Source: a virus. Taken from it: a DNA stretch of 64,000 nt. The stretch lies in IMG/VR virus record IMGVR_UViG_3300023198_001252, positions 1-64,000 of that record; one strand, written 5' to 3'. This document shows positions 24,225 through 34,499 of the stretch, piece after piece. The first letter of the stretch is position 1, and the number at the start of each line of letters is the position of its first letter. The position numbers were made by a program, and so were the translations under genes. The notes beneath the pieces are model-generated. The model had not been told where the DNA came from, made no database searches, and worked only from the letters and a program-made list of their open reading frames with translations.

Positions 24225-24984
24225 TACTAGTTTCCTCCTTATAGAAATTTTTTATAATTTCTATATTATTATTATTGTTACTTATTTTACAATCTGTCTC
24301 ATCTGTTATATTTTTTAATACTTCTATGAAACAAAAAAAATCATCTTTTAATTTTATCTGGTGCTGATTAAAAAAATCTTTATCAAAAGTTTCCCAATCA
24401 AAACTAAATTTATTTTTATTAAATCCTTTTTTTATAGTATTTTTTACCTCCCTCATTAATCGCTTAACTATTTTACTTTTTTTCATTTTCCATTCATTAC
24501 CATTGAGATTAAGATGGTTATTATATATTATATCTATAATTTCATTAGCTAATACAAACTTTAATTCATTTATGATACTATCAAATTCTTGTCCAGGATC
24601 ATCAGAAGTTTCTAATTTAAAAGTTTCTAAAAAGGTATATTCTAAATCACTACATACAGTTTTAATCTCTTCAAAGGCCTCTCTTGATTGATCAAACACT
24701 TTTCTAACTTTTTTATCTCCATTATCTTCTTTTAATGTTTCTACTCCCCCAAAATGCACCTCTAATTCGGCAACACTTATATGTATCATTTCAATACCAT
24801 CTGCTCTTTTTTGCTTTCCTATATCCACTGTTTTCTTATCCTTATTCCATGTTAATCTAATACCTCTTATTAATAAGAAACCTATCAGTAGCAACACACC
24901 TAATAATAATAAGAAAACTAGAAAAAATATTATAAAACTATAAAAAGAAGGATTTTTAATAAATGTTTCAATTATTCTTAACAT
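24214..24984 (-). CDS. Membrane-anchored helical protein upstream of receiver
   Basis: A 256-aa protein. N-terminal transmembrane helix (residues ~15-40, FIIFFLVFLLLLGVLLLIGF), then a long charged helical region. The C-terminal DDFFCFIEVLKNITDETDC weakly recalls the N-box of histidine-kinase ATPases, but no G-boxes follow. It overlaps the receiver gene by 11 nt, so a physical partnership is plausible. Confidence 0.55.
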   Translation of the reverse strand: MLRIIETFIKNPSFYSFIIFFLVFLLLLGVLLLIGFLLIRGIRLTWNKDKKTVDIGKQKRADGIEMIHISVAELEVHFGGVETLKEDNGDKKVRKVFDQSREAFEEIKTVCSDLEYTFLETFKLETSDDPGQEFDSIINELKFVLANEIIDIIYNNHLNLNGNEWKMKKSKIVKRLMREVKNTIKKGFNKNKFSFDWETFDKDFFNQHQIKLKDDFFCFIEVLKNITDETDCKISNNNNNIEIIKNFYKEETSNEK

Positions 24985-24995
24985 GCTATTACCTT

Positions 24996-25520
24996 TTAAT
25001 ACCCATTTAATTTTGGGTCAATAGAAAGTGGAGGAAAAATAGAAGTGTTTTCTGGATAAATATCTGAAATGCTTATAGTTGAAAGATCTATTGTTCTATG
25101 TTTTGTACCTATATCCTGTATCCACTGAAGTAAAACATTATCCTCAGCTATATTTAGAGTAGTTGCAGTAATTAAACCTCTAGCAACACCTTTTGTTTCC
25201 CCAAAATCTCGTATCTGTAATGGAATTGCATAATCCGATATTTTTTGAGAAGCTATTTTATATATTAATTTCTTTTTTTCATAGTCTTCTTTTTCTGTTG
25301 TGCTTGCCCATTTTACGATAAAGTATTTTCCGCTTACAGGGATTTTTGCATAATAAACATCTTCTATTGTAGCTTTAATACTATCGAATATAGGCCAATC
25401 AGTTAAATCTACTTCCTCATATATAGCTGTATTTGCATTTTCATAACATCGAGATCCCATACTGATTACTTTATGTTTATTGGTTTCATACTCATCTTTT
25501 TCTATTAATGCTTTTCTCAA
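24996..25520 (-). CDS. Tail-fibre-associated hypothetical protein
   Basis: A 174-aa mainly beta protein (MRKALIEKDEYETNKHKVIS...ISISDIYPENTSIFPPLSID). It directly follows the large fibre/baseplate gene and is probably a structural or assembly partner of it. No family recognised. Confidence 0.55.
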   Translation of the reverse strand: MRKALIEKDEYETNKHKVISMGSRCYENANTAIYEEVDLTDWPIFDSIKATIEDVYYAKIPVSGKYFIVKWASTTEKEDYEKKKLIYKIASQKISDYAIPLQIRDFGETKGVARGLITATTLNIAEDNVLLQWIQDIGTKHRTIDLSTISISDIYPENTSIFPPLSIDPKLNGY

Positions 25521-25534
25521 AATAAACTCCTTAA

Positions 25535-27124
25535 TTATACGTGAAATATTAATCTAATTTTGTAATAAAAATCTTCACTATCTAATTGTCTAATATTGTT
25601 AGACTGTGAATCATCTACAATACCTATACCACCTGTACCTGTTTCTGTTTTCACTTCATTAATACTAATACTATGGAAACTCATTCCTAACGAACCTGCA
25701 TATACTGTTGGTGCAAATAATGAAACTACTGTCCTTAGTGTATTATCAGTACCATCCTCACTAATATAGAATTTATATGTTAAATAAGCTAATGAAATTC
25801 CCATATTATGTAAAATATTGGAGTCAAGATTTTTTGTAGACCCAGAAGGCTCATTAACATCACTAGTCGCACCACTTATATCTCCTTCAAGATATAAATT
25901 ATTAGTAAACACACCACCACCTTGTACTTCTCGTAATTTCAAAGTCGTACCGTCATCACTAATTATCACACCATATTTTCCAGTAGCTATAGTTCGTGGT
26001 ACATCAGAATATTCCCTTACTATTTCACCTGTTGTATATGTTCCTGTAAGGTTATCATAATCAATTTCTACATGCCCTAAATCCTTATTAGTGTAAGCAC
26101 TCCTATTAATATAACCATAATCATTTGAAAGTGTACATCCTAGTATTTTCCATTCCGTACCATTAAAATATATTTCCAATATATCATTATTTGCAAATAA
26201 TGATAAGTTTGTATAACCATCAATAGTACCAGTTATTTCTACTTTACCGCTAGCTGTTATTTTTTTAAATTTTAATTTCTTACCTTTTACAACTGCACCA
26301 CCTGTTGGAAGTGTTACTGAATAATCACCGTTAGTACCATCTAATTCTATAACATTATAATCCTCATAATTATTAAGTGAATAAGTACCAGTTAAAGTTA
26401 AAATATTTAATTGTGGTTCCATATAGCCTAGACTTTCAACAAAATAAATTTGACTACTGCCATTAGTAATAAATTTTGCTATTGCTTTACTATCATTATT
26501 ATAATAACCTAATCTAGTAGAATCAAAGGCTGGTGTAGTAGTAGAGGTGGAGTAAATACCTTCATAACTATTAGTTCCATTAAAGTCATCACAGTATAAA
26601 TAATATGTAGTTGATGCTGATAGCGAAGGTGTTTCTACTACTTGATTATCTTCTATCATAATTTTTTCACGGAAATAGAAATAGCTGCGTGCTTCTATAA
26701 AAATTTGTGTTGTGTTATTTGATAATTTAATACCATCACTTTTAACAACTTCTCTAAGTACATCATGATATACCACTTTTTCTTTATCCTGACTTTCAGC
26801 ATATTTCCAATAACTGACTTGATAAGAATTTCCAGCTTGTGCAGAATTAAATTCCAACATGTGCGGTGAGGGGTGTGTTAGATTTAAAGCCTGTTCTACA
26901 ATTCTAAATTCACCTGTTGCTGGGGAAACCCCCTCTACCTTTGTCAATCCTGAAATTGTAGGTAGTTTTGCAGGATCTCCCAAAAAAGGAATATATTTTA
27001 AACGGTAAACATATCTACTCCCTTTAAAATTTGTAACTGTTGATACTATAATATCTTCATTAATTACTTGTGTAGTATCAATACTATTATCAAAATCTAC
27101 ATCTATATTAATATGTTCTGGCAT
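25535..27124 (-). CDS. Baseplate/tail-fibre protein
   Basis: A 529-aa protein, start at 27124 after AAAGGAG (7 nt). Beta-rich, Ser/Thr/Asn/Gly-rich. It contains a fold typical of receptor-binding shafts (ITASGKVEITGTIDGYTNLS, LEGDISGATSDVNEPSGSTK). Near the distal end of the tail module, so likely involved in host contact. Confidence 0.6.
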   Translation of the reverse strand: MPEHINIDVDFDNSIDTTQVINEDIIVSTVTNFKGSRYVYRLKYIPFLGDPAKLPTISGLTKVEGVSPATGEFRIVEQALNLTHPSPHMLEFNSAQAGNSYQVSYWKYAESQDKEKVVYHDVLREVVKSDGIKLSNNTTQIFIEARSYFYFREKIMIEDNQVVETPSLSASTTYYLYCDDFNGTNSYEGIYSTSTTTPAFDSTRLGYYNNDSKAIAKFITNGSSQIYFVESLGYMEPQLNILTLTGTYSLNNYEDYNVIELDGTNGDYSVTLPTGGAVVKGKKLKFKKITASGKVEITGTIDGYTNLSLFANNDILEIYFNGTEWKILGCTLSNDYGYINRSAYTNKDLGHVEIDYDNLTGTYTTGEIVREYSDVPRTIATGKYGVIISDDGTTLKLREVQGGGVFTNNLYLEGDISGATSDVNEPSGSTKNLDSNILHNMGISLAYLTYKFYISEDGTDNTLRTVVSLFAPTVYAGSLGMSFHSISINEVKTETGTGGIGIVDDSQSNNIRQLDSEDFYYKIRLIFHV

Positions 27125-27136
27125 TATCAAACTCCT

Positions 27137-28831
27137 TTATATTCTATCTATATTTTCTAATATTCTTATTTTTCTATCTCTTTCAAACATTTCAAAACTT
27201 TCTTCATCTATAAGATCTCCCATTTTAACATCAGCTTTAATTTTATCTGGTTGAAATTGCACCATAATACTACTAACTTGATCTGTATGTTTAGATCTGT
27301 TATAGCATAAAATATTTATTTCATCTAATATGATGTCAGTACCAACAACATTAAATACAATATATCTAAATTCTTGTACTGCTGTTAAATTTAATTTATA
27401 AAAATCAAAAACTCCTGTACTACGTAAAGATATTGTTTGAAATTCACTAGTTAAAGGTGTAGGATTATCAGACAAAGCTACTTGTATTTGTTGATCTATA
27501 GCACCACTAATAAAAAATCCTATCTGTTCTTGTTTATACCATTTTGTACAATCTTTTAAATCATAGTAACCATCATTAGTAGAATTTAAAACTATTGCAT
27601 CATTTTGATACCTTCCAGTACCTATTGTAGCATTTGTCCAACTTGTTAGATTGCTAGTAATATCTAAATCTAATAATGTTAATTTATCTTTATCTTCTAC
27701 TGTTATTGTTTCTCCCACACTCAAAGTATAATTAATAATATCGTAATCTCTTAAAGTTATTGTTTTTCTAACTTTAGCTTCTTTTTCAGTTAGTCGACCA
27801 TAAGCCCAATCTAATACTGCTGTGTCTGTAGGTAATACTTCCGGTGCTGTTAACTTGCCTTGTATTTTACGGAATTTTTTCCTTAATTCTAAAACAGGGT
27901 AACTTCCCCCGGTTCCTACATTAGCGATAAATTCTGTTTGGGTAACATCCTCACCACTAATAATTACTGTTCTTTTTGCATAAACTGCTGCTTCTGTCAT
28001 TTTAATTTTTCTATAAGTTTCTTTAACTTTTATATCCCCATATCTAGGATTTTCACCTAAATATAATATTTGTGAAGGTGTTGTTGTTTGAGATTCTTCA
28101 ATAAAAAAGTCATTATCAGTATCAACACCCCAATATTTATTAAATCCCCGATTCACCATTTCATTTACGATTGCATATACAGATTCTGCTTGATAATCTA
28201 CAGTAACAGGATCAAGAACATCCTCAAAATCTACTTTTGTATTGTCCCAATTCACACCAGTTTCACTTGCTGTTGCTGTAATAACTGTTTCCATTATATC
28301 ACGTGGATCTTCTAATGTGAAAGAACCTGTATATAATATTTCTTTTGTTCTTTTTGAGTAAGGTGCAATTATTCCTATAGGTGCACTGATATCTACAACA
28401 TTTTCAAAAAATCCTCTATAGAACATAGAACCACCTATAAATACTCTTATTTCATCCTCAACCTCTATAGGGAAATTAAGAAAAGCAAGTTTTAAAGTTC
28501 CTGCACCACTGCCATTTTTTGTAACCTCTATTTTTAAATTCATTGCTGCTGTAATAGAGTCTTGATTATAGTACCATGTTTCTTTTAGGCCTCCATCCCT
28601 TCCATATATTTGGAAAAATGTTTGTAAAAATGGAGTTATAATAGTAGACTCTAATACAATCCCTGTTCTATAATTGTGAGCACCAATAAATGATCCACCA
28701 ACAAATTGTGGGCGTAAATCAGGATAGAAAAAGGTAGTTGCATTAACACTAACATAATTCCTAAATTGATGGGAACCTATAAAACTGCCACCTACATATT
28801 GATTACGAAAGGTGTTATTAATAAAAGACAT
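27137..28831 (-). CDS. Tail tip/baseplate hub protein
   Basis: A 564-aa protein. The N-terminus has an internal duplication (NQYVGGSFIGSHQFRNY and PQFVGGSFIGAHNYRTG). The middle resembles hub proteins of siphovirus tail tips (EVEDEIRVFIGGSMFYRGFF). It follows the distal-tail gene with a 1-nt overlap, the standard Dit-Tal order. Confidence 0.6.
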   Translation of the reverse strand: MSFINNTFRNQYVGGSFIGSHQFRNYVSVNATTFFYPDLRPQFVGGSFIGAHNYRTGIVLESTIITPFLQTFFQIYGRDGGLKETWYYNQDSITAAMNLKIEVTKNGSGAGTLKLAFLNFPIEVEDEIRVFIGGSMFYRGFFENVVDISAPIGIIAPYSKRTKEILYTGSFTLEDPRDIMETVITATASETGVNWDNTKVDFEDVLDPVTVDYQAESVYAIVNEMVNRGFNKYWGVDTDNDFFIEESQTTTPSQILYLGENPRYGDIKVKETYRKIKMTEAAVYAKRTVIISGEDVTQTEFIANVGTGGSYPVLELRKKFRKIQGKLTAPEVLPTDTAVLDWAYGRLTEKEAKVRKTITLRDYDIINYTLSVGETITVEDKDKLTLLDLDITSNLTSWTNATIGTGRYQNDAIVLNSTNDGYYDLKDCTKWYKQEQIGFFISGAIDQQIQVALSDNPTPLTSEFQTISLRSTGVFDFYKLNLTAVQEFRYIVFNVVGTDIILDEINILCYNRSKHTDQVSSIMVQFQPDKIKADVKMGDLIDEESFEMFERDRKIRILENIDRI

Positions 28832-29625
28832 TATGTATACCTTTCATTATAAGTAATATTTCCTGTTCCTGGTGCAGCACTTATAATTTTAACTATATTA
28901 TCACCAGGAGATAAATTAAAAGGACTACCTACTACATCAAGATTGGTTCTTAATACACCATTAATATATATTGTTAGATCTGCTAAATCCACTTGTAAAA
29001 TCATAGTATTTGCAAATGTGTAATTAATTTTTACTGCCCTATTCTCAAAAGTTTTTATTATGAATTGACTTGCACCACTTCCAAAAGTAAAATCAACAAC
29101 AAAAGGAATAAACTCACCATTATTTGTAATAGCTACTTCCTCTGTAGTACTAACTTTTGCATAAGCTTCAATTACTTCTGTAGTATTTACAAAGAAAGGT
29201 TTTTCACTTAGAATTATAAAACTAACATCACTACTTATTTGATAATAATCATATTTTTCATTACCATCTATATCTAGTATAACTTCTCTTTTAGTCAATC
29301 TATCATCCTCTTTTCTATAAAGAAATAATTGATCTTCTGTATATATCCAATCTTGAAAAAATGCACGTCTTTGTGTATCAAAAGTATTATCTGTACTACT
29401 AATAAATTTAATTGTCCCTTTTATATCTTGCTCTTCTCTGAAAGTTGATTGTATAATTTTTTGACCATTTCCAATTAATTTTTTAAATTCATGTTTTCTA
29501 CGTGCTTTTCCTAATCCTATTTGACGGAATTTAGCATCTATAAGTAATGAATTTGTAGAATTATATAGTTCATTACCATCAGTATCTATATCTTTTTGTT
29601 TTTTTAAATAGAATGTTTCTGCCAT
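28831..29625 (-). CDS. Distal tail (Dit-like) protein
   Basis: A 264-aa protein directly downstream of the tape measure. The N-terminal half is a beta domain ending in FFVNTTEVIEAYAKV. The C-terminal half is a galectin-like domain (GSGASQFIIKTFENRAVKIN ... NGVLRTNLDVVG ... GDNIVKI). Order and layout match siphovirus Dit. Confidence 0.65.
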   Translation of the reverse strand: MAETFYLKKQKDIDTDGNELYNSTNSLLIDAKFRQIGLGKARRKHEFKKLIGNGQKIIQSTFREEQDIKGTIKFISSTDNTFDTQRRAFFQDWIYTEDQLFLYRKEDDRLTKREVILDIDGNEKYDYYQISSDVSFIILSEKPFFVNTTEVIEAYAKVSTTEEVAITNNGEFIPFVVDFTFGSGASQFIIKTFENRAVKINYTFANTMILQVDLADLTIYINGVLRTNLDVVGSPFNLSPGDNIVKIISAAPGTGNITYNERYT

Positions 29626-32600
29626 TACTGTACTCCTATTCTATTTTCTGAAAATCTTCTATTTGTAATAGTTCTTTGTTCTACCAATTCGCCATCAAGA
29701 TATATATTAGCAACAGTTATAAAATCCCTATTATCAACATCATCAGCTACACCACTATTAATGCCTTTTAATATTTTATTAGTGTTTTCATTTGTAACAA
29801 CATTTGCACCCCTACCTAATGTTACAAGTTCCGGTCCTTCCTCACCGACTACTGCCATACCCCCACCGAAATCAGATACACCACCAGCAAATCCTGGAGC
29901 TTGAGAAGCAACTATTGCGGTTTGTGCAATAGCCATACCTAGAATTGTAGCACTCATAACAGCAGCTACAATTGCCCCTGCCGGCATACCTAATGCCATT
30001 GATCCTGCCCATGCACCCATTGTAGCAATCCCTGCTGCGATCCAAATTTGTGCTATTGCAAGAGCCTTTTCTTCATTAAATTGTTTAATTTGTAATGCTC
30101 TTTTTTCTGCTGCTGCTTTATCCTCTATAGCTCTAATTTGTGATTCTTTTGCTTTTAGTTGCGCTTCCTCTTTTTGTGCTGCTGCTAAATCTATTTTAGC
30201 TTTTTCAATTGCTTCTTTTGATTGTGTTTTTTTACTTTCATCAGCAGACATTAATTCTAATTCTTTTTTTGCTAAAGCTCTTTCAATATCAGCATCAGTT
30301 AATCCTACCAAATGACTTGCATATTCTTCTAATGCTAATAAACGCTCTTCATCTATTATTGTCTGTGCCTCTGTCATATTTTCTTGAGCATCTACTAATG
30401 CTTGTTGTGCTATTTGTACTTTTGTGTTTTCTGTTTCTTTTAATTTTTCTATTTCTTCTACTCTTCTTTCTTCTATTGCGGAAATATTATTATCATTTTC
30501 TTTTTGTACTGCTGAAAATACTGTATTTATTAATGTCCCAGCAGCTTGTAGTCCGGCTGTTATCCCACCCATTATTTTTTCACCTGTTGTAGAAGCTTTA
30601 TTAGCTAAAACATCAAAAACATTTGACATAACATCAAATGTTTGTTTTGCTGCATCTCCCATTATTCCAGGTATTTTTCCAAAAGCCTCATCAAATTCAG
30701 TTACAAAAGAGTTAGCTGCAATTCTCGCCATTGTACTAAGTGTATTAAAATTATCTTGAATAGTTGCAAGAGCATCACTTTGTTTCCCTACAATATCATC
30801 AAATTGTGCTTGAGTAATTTCCCCAATTGCTAATTGATATTCAAGATAAGATTGTAATCCGTTATCTTGAAATTGTTTATCTGCATCTTGTTTCAATTGT
30901 GAAAATTCTGCAAATGTTTCAAAATCCTTTTTATCTAATTGTTCTTTTATTATTAGAAATTCCTGTAATGCTTTTTGCATTTCATTATTAGTAGCAACTC
31001 CAAATTTAACTTTTTCACTCATTATTTTATCTTCTATAATAGAAGTTGCTTTTGTTTTATTTGCCCCATTTCTTAATAGGATATTTAGTTCTTCCTGTCC
31101 TGCTTTTTCTATTTCAATTGCTGTTTTTCCAAATTCTTTATTTATTTCATCATTTGTTTTTTGAATAATAGCAAGTTTCTCGCCTTCAAAAAAAGAAGTA
31201 ACTTGATTTTTACGCATTTCAAAATCTTTATGGTTTTTAAATAATTTAGTAACTGTTTCTAATTCCTCTTTCTCTCTTATATTTAATAATTCCAATTCTG
31301 TTTTATTTTGTTCTTGCAATCGCTTTGTAATATCATCTATAAAAGAAGCTCTGTCTTCTAATAATTTTTTATAAGCTTTTTGATTTTCATTTTGTTGGAA
31401 TGCCAATTTAATTTGTTTTTCATTTTCTTTTGTTAGTTTAGATTCTTGTTTTTTTTGTTCTTCTGCTGCTTTTAATAGTGCGTTTCTTTGTTCCATTATA
31501 ATAGCATATAAACCTTCTTGTTTTGTAGCTATTAATAATAAATCTTTTTCAGCTATAGATCCATCAATTAATGCTTGAGCTATTTCACGTGCACTTTTTA
31601 GAACTCCACCAGTAGATTCATCTATTTTATCTTGTATATTTTTTCTTTTAGTTTCTAATTTATGTATTTTATCAGAGGTTTGTTGAATATTAAAAACTTC
31701 ATTTGCTATTCCATTGTTTACAATAAGACCACGATTCCCATTTTCATTTATTTTAATTAAAATAGCATTCCATTTTACTAATTCATTTTCTATATCTGCT
31801 ACTTTACTTTTCTGCTTGACTAATAAAGAATTTCCGAATATGTTTGTATCATTGATTTTTCCATAAGCCTTAGATATTTCCTGTATACTTTCTTTTATTT
31901 TTAATGATAACTGTCTTTGCCTTATAATTAATAATGATTTCTCAGTAGCTTCTAATGATTCTGCCTCAGTATTTAATTGTGCTGTAACTTTCTTATATTC
32001 ACTAGAAGCCTTTGTTAATTGTTCAGTACTTTTTGCTAAATCTTTATTTATTTTATTTAAGTCATTGGTACTAATTATATAAGCTGCTGTTAAAGTTATC
32101 AATGCAGTTATTGCAATTATAATTAATAAAAATGGATTAGCTGCCATAGTTACTGTTAAACTTATAACTGCTGCTTGTATAGATGCAAATGCTGCTGTAG
32201 CTGCTGCTCCTGCTGCTGCAAGTCCACCCATAGCAAAAATTGCAATCCCTATAGCTACTGCAATTCCACCTATTAATAATATTAATTTTGCCCCACTATC
32301 ATCCTCAATAAATCCTCTAAAAGATTCGCTTAATGATTCAATAACCTTTGCAGCATCTTCCAATATTGGGATAAATACATTACCAAAAGCTATAGCTGTT
32401 TTATTTAATGAATTCTGCATAGCTGCAAAAGTTAATTTTTGTTTTTCAAATGCTTCATCAGTTGATCCTGCTGTATTTGTAATACTATCAAGTATATTTT
32501 CAAAGTCTTTAGCACCCTCACCTGTTAATGTTAATGCACCTTGCAATGCTCTTACATTAGGAAATAATTCTGCAATGGCATCTTTTGAGGCACCTGTACT

Positions 32601-33662
32601 TTCTTTTAGTCTTTCAAAAGCCTCTTCCATTAATAAAGTTTCTTCCTGACTATTTTTTGCTTCTTTTTGTATTTGTATCATCTCATTTTGAAAACCTTCT
32701 AATTCTTTTTTAGATAATCCGGTTACTTGTATAATAGCATCAACGGCATTTTTCAATCCACCTAATTGTTTTACCGCTTGTGATCCAGATTCAAATCCTA
32801 ATTTTTTTAATGCTGCAATCATTGATTGAGAAGGTTTTAAAAATGCTGTCATTGTAGCATTTATTCTGGTTGCTGCATTTGCTGCGTTTATTCCCTGTTT
32901 AGTAAATACAGCCATTGCTGCGCCTAATTCTTCAATAGAAACATCTAAGTTTGCAGCTAAAGGAATTACAGTACCTAATGTGGAAGCTAATTGTTCACCA
33001 GTTATTTTACCTAATTTTATTGTTTGAAAAAATACATCACTTACATGTGTAACCTCAGAGGTAGCAAAACCATAAGCATTTAAAGTTGTTGTTAATACAT
33101 CTACGGCTGTTTCAGTATCGGTTAAAGCAGCCTTAGCAAATTTAGCTGCTTCCCCTACAAACTTAACCGCCTCAGCAGGGGCAATACTAGCAGACAAAGC
33201 TTGATATAAGCCTTTTGTTAATTCTGTAGCACTACCTAATCTATTATCTAATTGTAATAATTCTTTTTGCATTTTATCTGTATTTACAATTGCGGTATCT
33301 ACTAATGTAGTAACATTAGCAAAAACAGAATTAAATTCTGCTGCTGATTTGATAGAATCTACAAATGCTGCTTTTAAAGCTCTTAAGGCTAAATTAAAAG
33401 CTTGCATAGTTATATTAGCTTTTAGAAAAGAAGTAAACATACTTTCATTAGCAGATTTTAATTTTTTACTTGATGCAGCGGTTTTATCTTCTTCTTTTCC
33501 AACAGCCTCTAATGATTTGTCTAAATTTTTTAATGAGCTACTTACTTTAGCAATTTCAGGAGGTAGAGAAGCAAGAGCTATTTTAATACTATTTAAACTT
33601 TTTGTAATTGCATCAACATCTTTAGATCCTTGTACTCCAAGTGTTAAAACTTGTTCAGCCAT
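29625..33662 (-). CDS. Tail tape measure protein (TP901 family)
   Basis: 1345 aa. Residues ~100-300 form the TP901 core (SATELTKGLYQALSASIAPA, ELGAAMAVFTKQGINAANAA). A hydrophobic stretch sits at ~460-530, long coiled coils follow, then a second hydrophobic segment (~1230-1280). The C-terminus GMAVVGEEGPELVTLGRG is the usual ending. It sets tail length; 1345 residues suggest a tail of roughly 200 nm. SD AAGGAGG. Confidence 0.9.
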   Translation of the reverse strand: MAEQVLTLGVQGSKDVDAITKSLNSIKIALASLPPEIAKVSSSLKNLDKSLEAVGKEEDKTAASSKKLKSANESMFTSFLKANITMQAFNLALRALKAAFVDSIKSAAEFNSVFANVTTLVDTAIVNTDKMQKELLQLDNRLGSATELTKGLYQALSASIAPAEAVKFVGEAAKFAKAALTDTETAVDVLTTTLNAYGFATSEVTHVSDVFFQTIKLGKITGEQLASTLGTVIPLAANLDVSIEELGAAMAVFTKQGINAANAATRINATMTAFLKPSQSMIAALKKLGFESGSQAVKQLGGLKNAVDAIIQVTGLSKKELEGFQNEMIQIQKEAKNSQEETLLMEEAFERLKESTGASKDAIAELFPNVRALQGALTLTGEGAKDFENILDSITNTAGSTDEAFEKQKLTFAAMQNSLNKTAIAFGNVFIPILEDAAKVIESLSESFRGFIEDDSGAKLILLIGGIAVAIGIAIFAMGGLAAAGAAATAAFASIQAAVISLTVTMAANPFLLIIIAITALITLTAAYIISTNDLNKINKDLAKSTEQLTKASSEYKKVTAQLNTEAESLEATEKSLLIIRQRQLSLKIKESIQEISKAYGKINDTNIFGNSLLVKQKSKVADIENELVKWNAILIKINENGNRGLIVNNGIANEVFNIQQTSDKIHKLETKRKNIQDKIDESTGGVLKSAREIAQALIDGSIAEKDLLLIATKQEGLYAIIMEQRNALLKAAEEQKKQESKLTKENEKQIKLAFQQNENQKAYKKLLEDRASFIDDITKRLQEQNKTELELLNIREKEELETVTKLFKNHKDFEMRKNQVTSFFEGEKLAIIQKTNDEINKEFGKTAIEIEKAGQEELNILLRNGANKTKATSIIEDKIMSEKVKFGVATNNEMQKALQEFLIIKEQLDKKDFETFAEFSQLKQDADKQFQDNGLQSYLEYQLAIGEITQAQFDDIVGKQSDALATIQDNFNTLSTMARIAANSFVTEFDEAFGKIPGIMGDAAKQTFDVMSNVFDVLANKASTTGEKIMGGITAGLQAAGTLINTVFSAVQKENDNNISAIEERRVEEIEKLKETENTKVQIAQQALVDAQENMTEAQTIIDEERLLALEEYASHLVGLTDADIERALAKKELELMSADESKKTQSKEAIEKAKIDLAAAQKEEAQLKAKESQIRAIEDKAAAEKRALQIKQFNEEKALAIAQIWIAAGIATMGAWAGSMALGMPAGAIVAAVMSATILGMAIAQTAIVASQAPGFAGGVSDFGGGMAVVGEEGPELVTLGRGANVVTNENTNKILKGINSGVADDVDNRDFITVANIYLDGELVEQRTITNRRFSENRIGVQ

Positions 33663-33678
33663 TACCTACCTCCTTTTT

Positions 33679-34031
33679 TTATTTCTTGTTATTTTTACGT
33701 TCTATTTCTCTATTTAATTTTGCAGTTGCTTTATTTTCTTTATCTGTTAAGTAATGAGCGTATAGATTATCAAACATTTCTATAATTCTTATAGTTTTTT
33801 TGTTGTGCTCATACCAGCCTTTACTATAAGGCAATAAACCTTTATCATGATAAAACCACCAGACTTGTTTCCATTTGTGAAAATAATCAATATTAAAAAC
33901 AGGTATATACTTTTTTTTAAAACTGTTTGCAAATATTCCTTTTACACCTACAATATAGATATTATTTTTAGAAAATTGATTTATTTCAATACCGAACGCT
34001 CCCTCCAACCATAAAAGGAGTGCGGTTTTTA
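33679..34031 (-). CDS. Tail chaperone T extension, made by -1 frameshift
   Basis: Open -1 frame after the slippery site at 34032-34038. It continues as LKTALLLWLEGAFGIEINQF...WWFYHDKG...LNREIERKNNKK and ends just before the tape measure. It has only a TTG start of its own and no SD, so it is best read as the T half of a G/GT fusion that guides tape-measure assembly. Confidence 0.7.
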
Positions 34032-34499
34032 GTTTTTTTCTTCTTCCTCACTGACCTCATCTTGTGAGTTCATAAGTGCTTGTATCTCTGTAACAATAGT
34101 TGAAGCTTTTTTATCTTTTAATGTCCATAATTCTAAAGGATCTGTTATTTCTTTAGTAACACCTTCTTTATCCCTAAAATAAATATTTTCAATTGTTTTT
34201 ATTTTTTTAGCAAAATTGATCCTGGTAAAGTGTGTTGAGTATTTACCTGTCCATTCTTCTTCGCTCATTTTATTTCTTTGACCGGTTGCAGCATAAGCCT
34301 CTTTTGTAATTTCATTAGATTCTTTAGCAGATAAAGGCTCAATAGATACACGCATTTGTTTTTCTACTGGTCTTTTTTTGTTATCATAACATTCTAAAGT
34401 GTAAATTGTAGGCTCATCATTAATATCAAAAATGTAACTGTTTAATCCTTCAATATCCACATCTTTATTTTGCGGTTTGTTCTCTTTGTTTTCTTTCAT
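34029..34499 (-). CDS. Tail assembly chaperone (gpG-like)
   Basis: A 156-aa acidic protein (YIFDINDEPTIYTLECYDNK...ITDPLELWTLKDKKASTI...SQDEVSEEEEKN) in the G position between tail tube and tape measure. It ends at TAA right after the slippery A-AAA-AAC. Start ATG at 34499 after AAGAGG, overlapping the HNH frame upstream. Confidence 0.7.
   Translation of the reverse strand: MKENKENKPQNKDVDIEGLNSYIFDINDEPTIYTLECYDNKKRPVEKQMRVSIEPLSAKESNEITKEAYAATGQRNKMSEEEWTGKYSTHFTRINFAKKIKTIENIYFRDKEGVTKEITDPLELWTLKDKKASTIVTEIQALMNSQDEVSEEEEKN
34032..34038 (-). other. -1 programmed frameshift slippery site
   Basis: A AAA AAC in frame with GAA AAA AAC TAA. A stem (CGC-ACTCC with GGAG..GCG) can form downstream. 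The -1 frame is open into the T extension. Confidence 0.75.

Noticed and set aside
30209-30759. Plus-strand leucine- and serine-rich ORFs
   Set aside because: Antisense shadows of the tape-measure gene with no SD and low-complexity composition.
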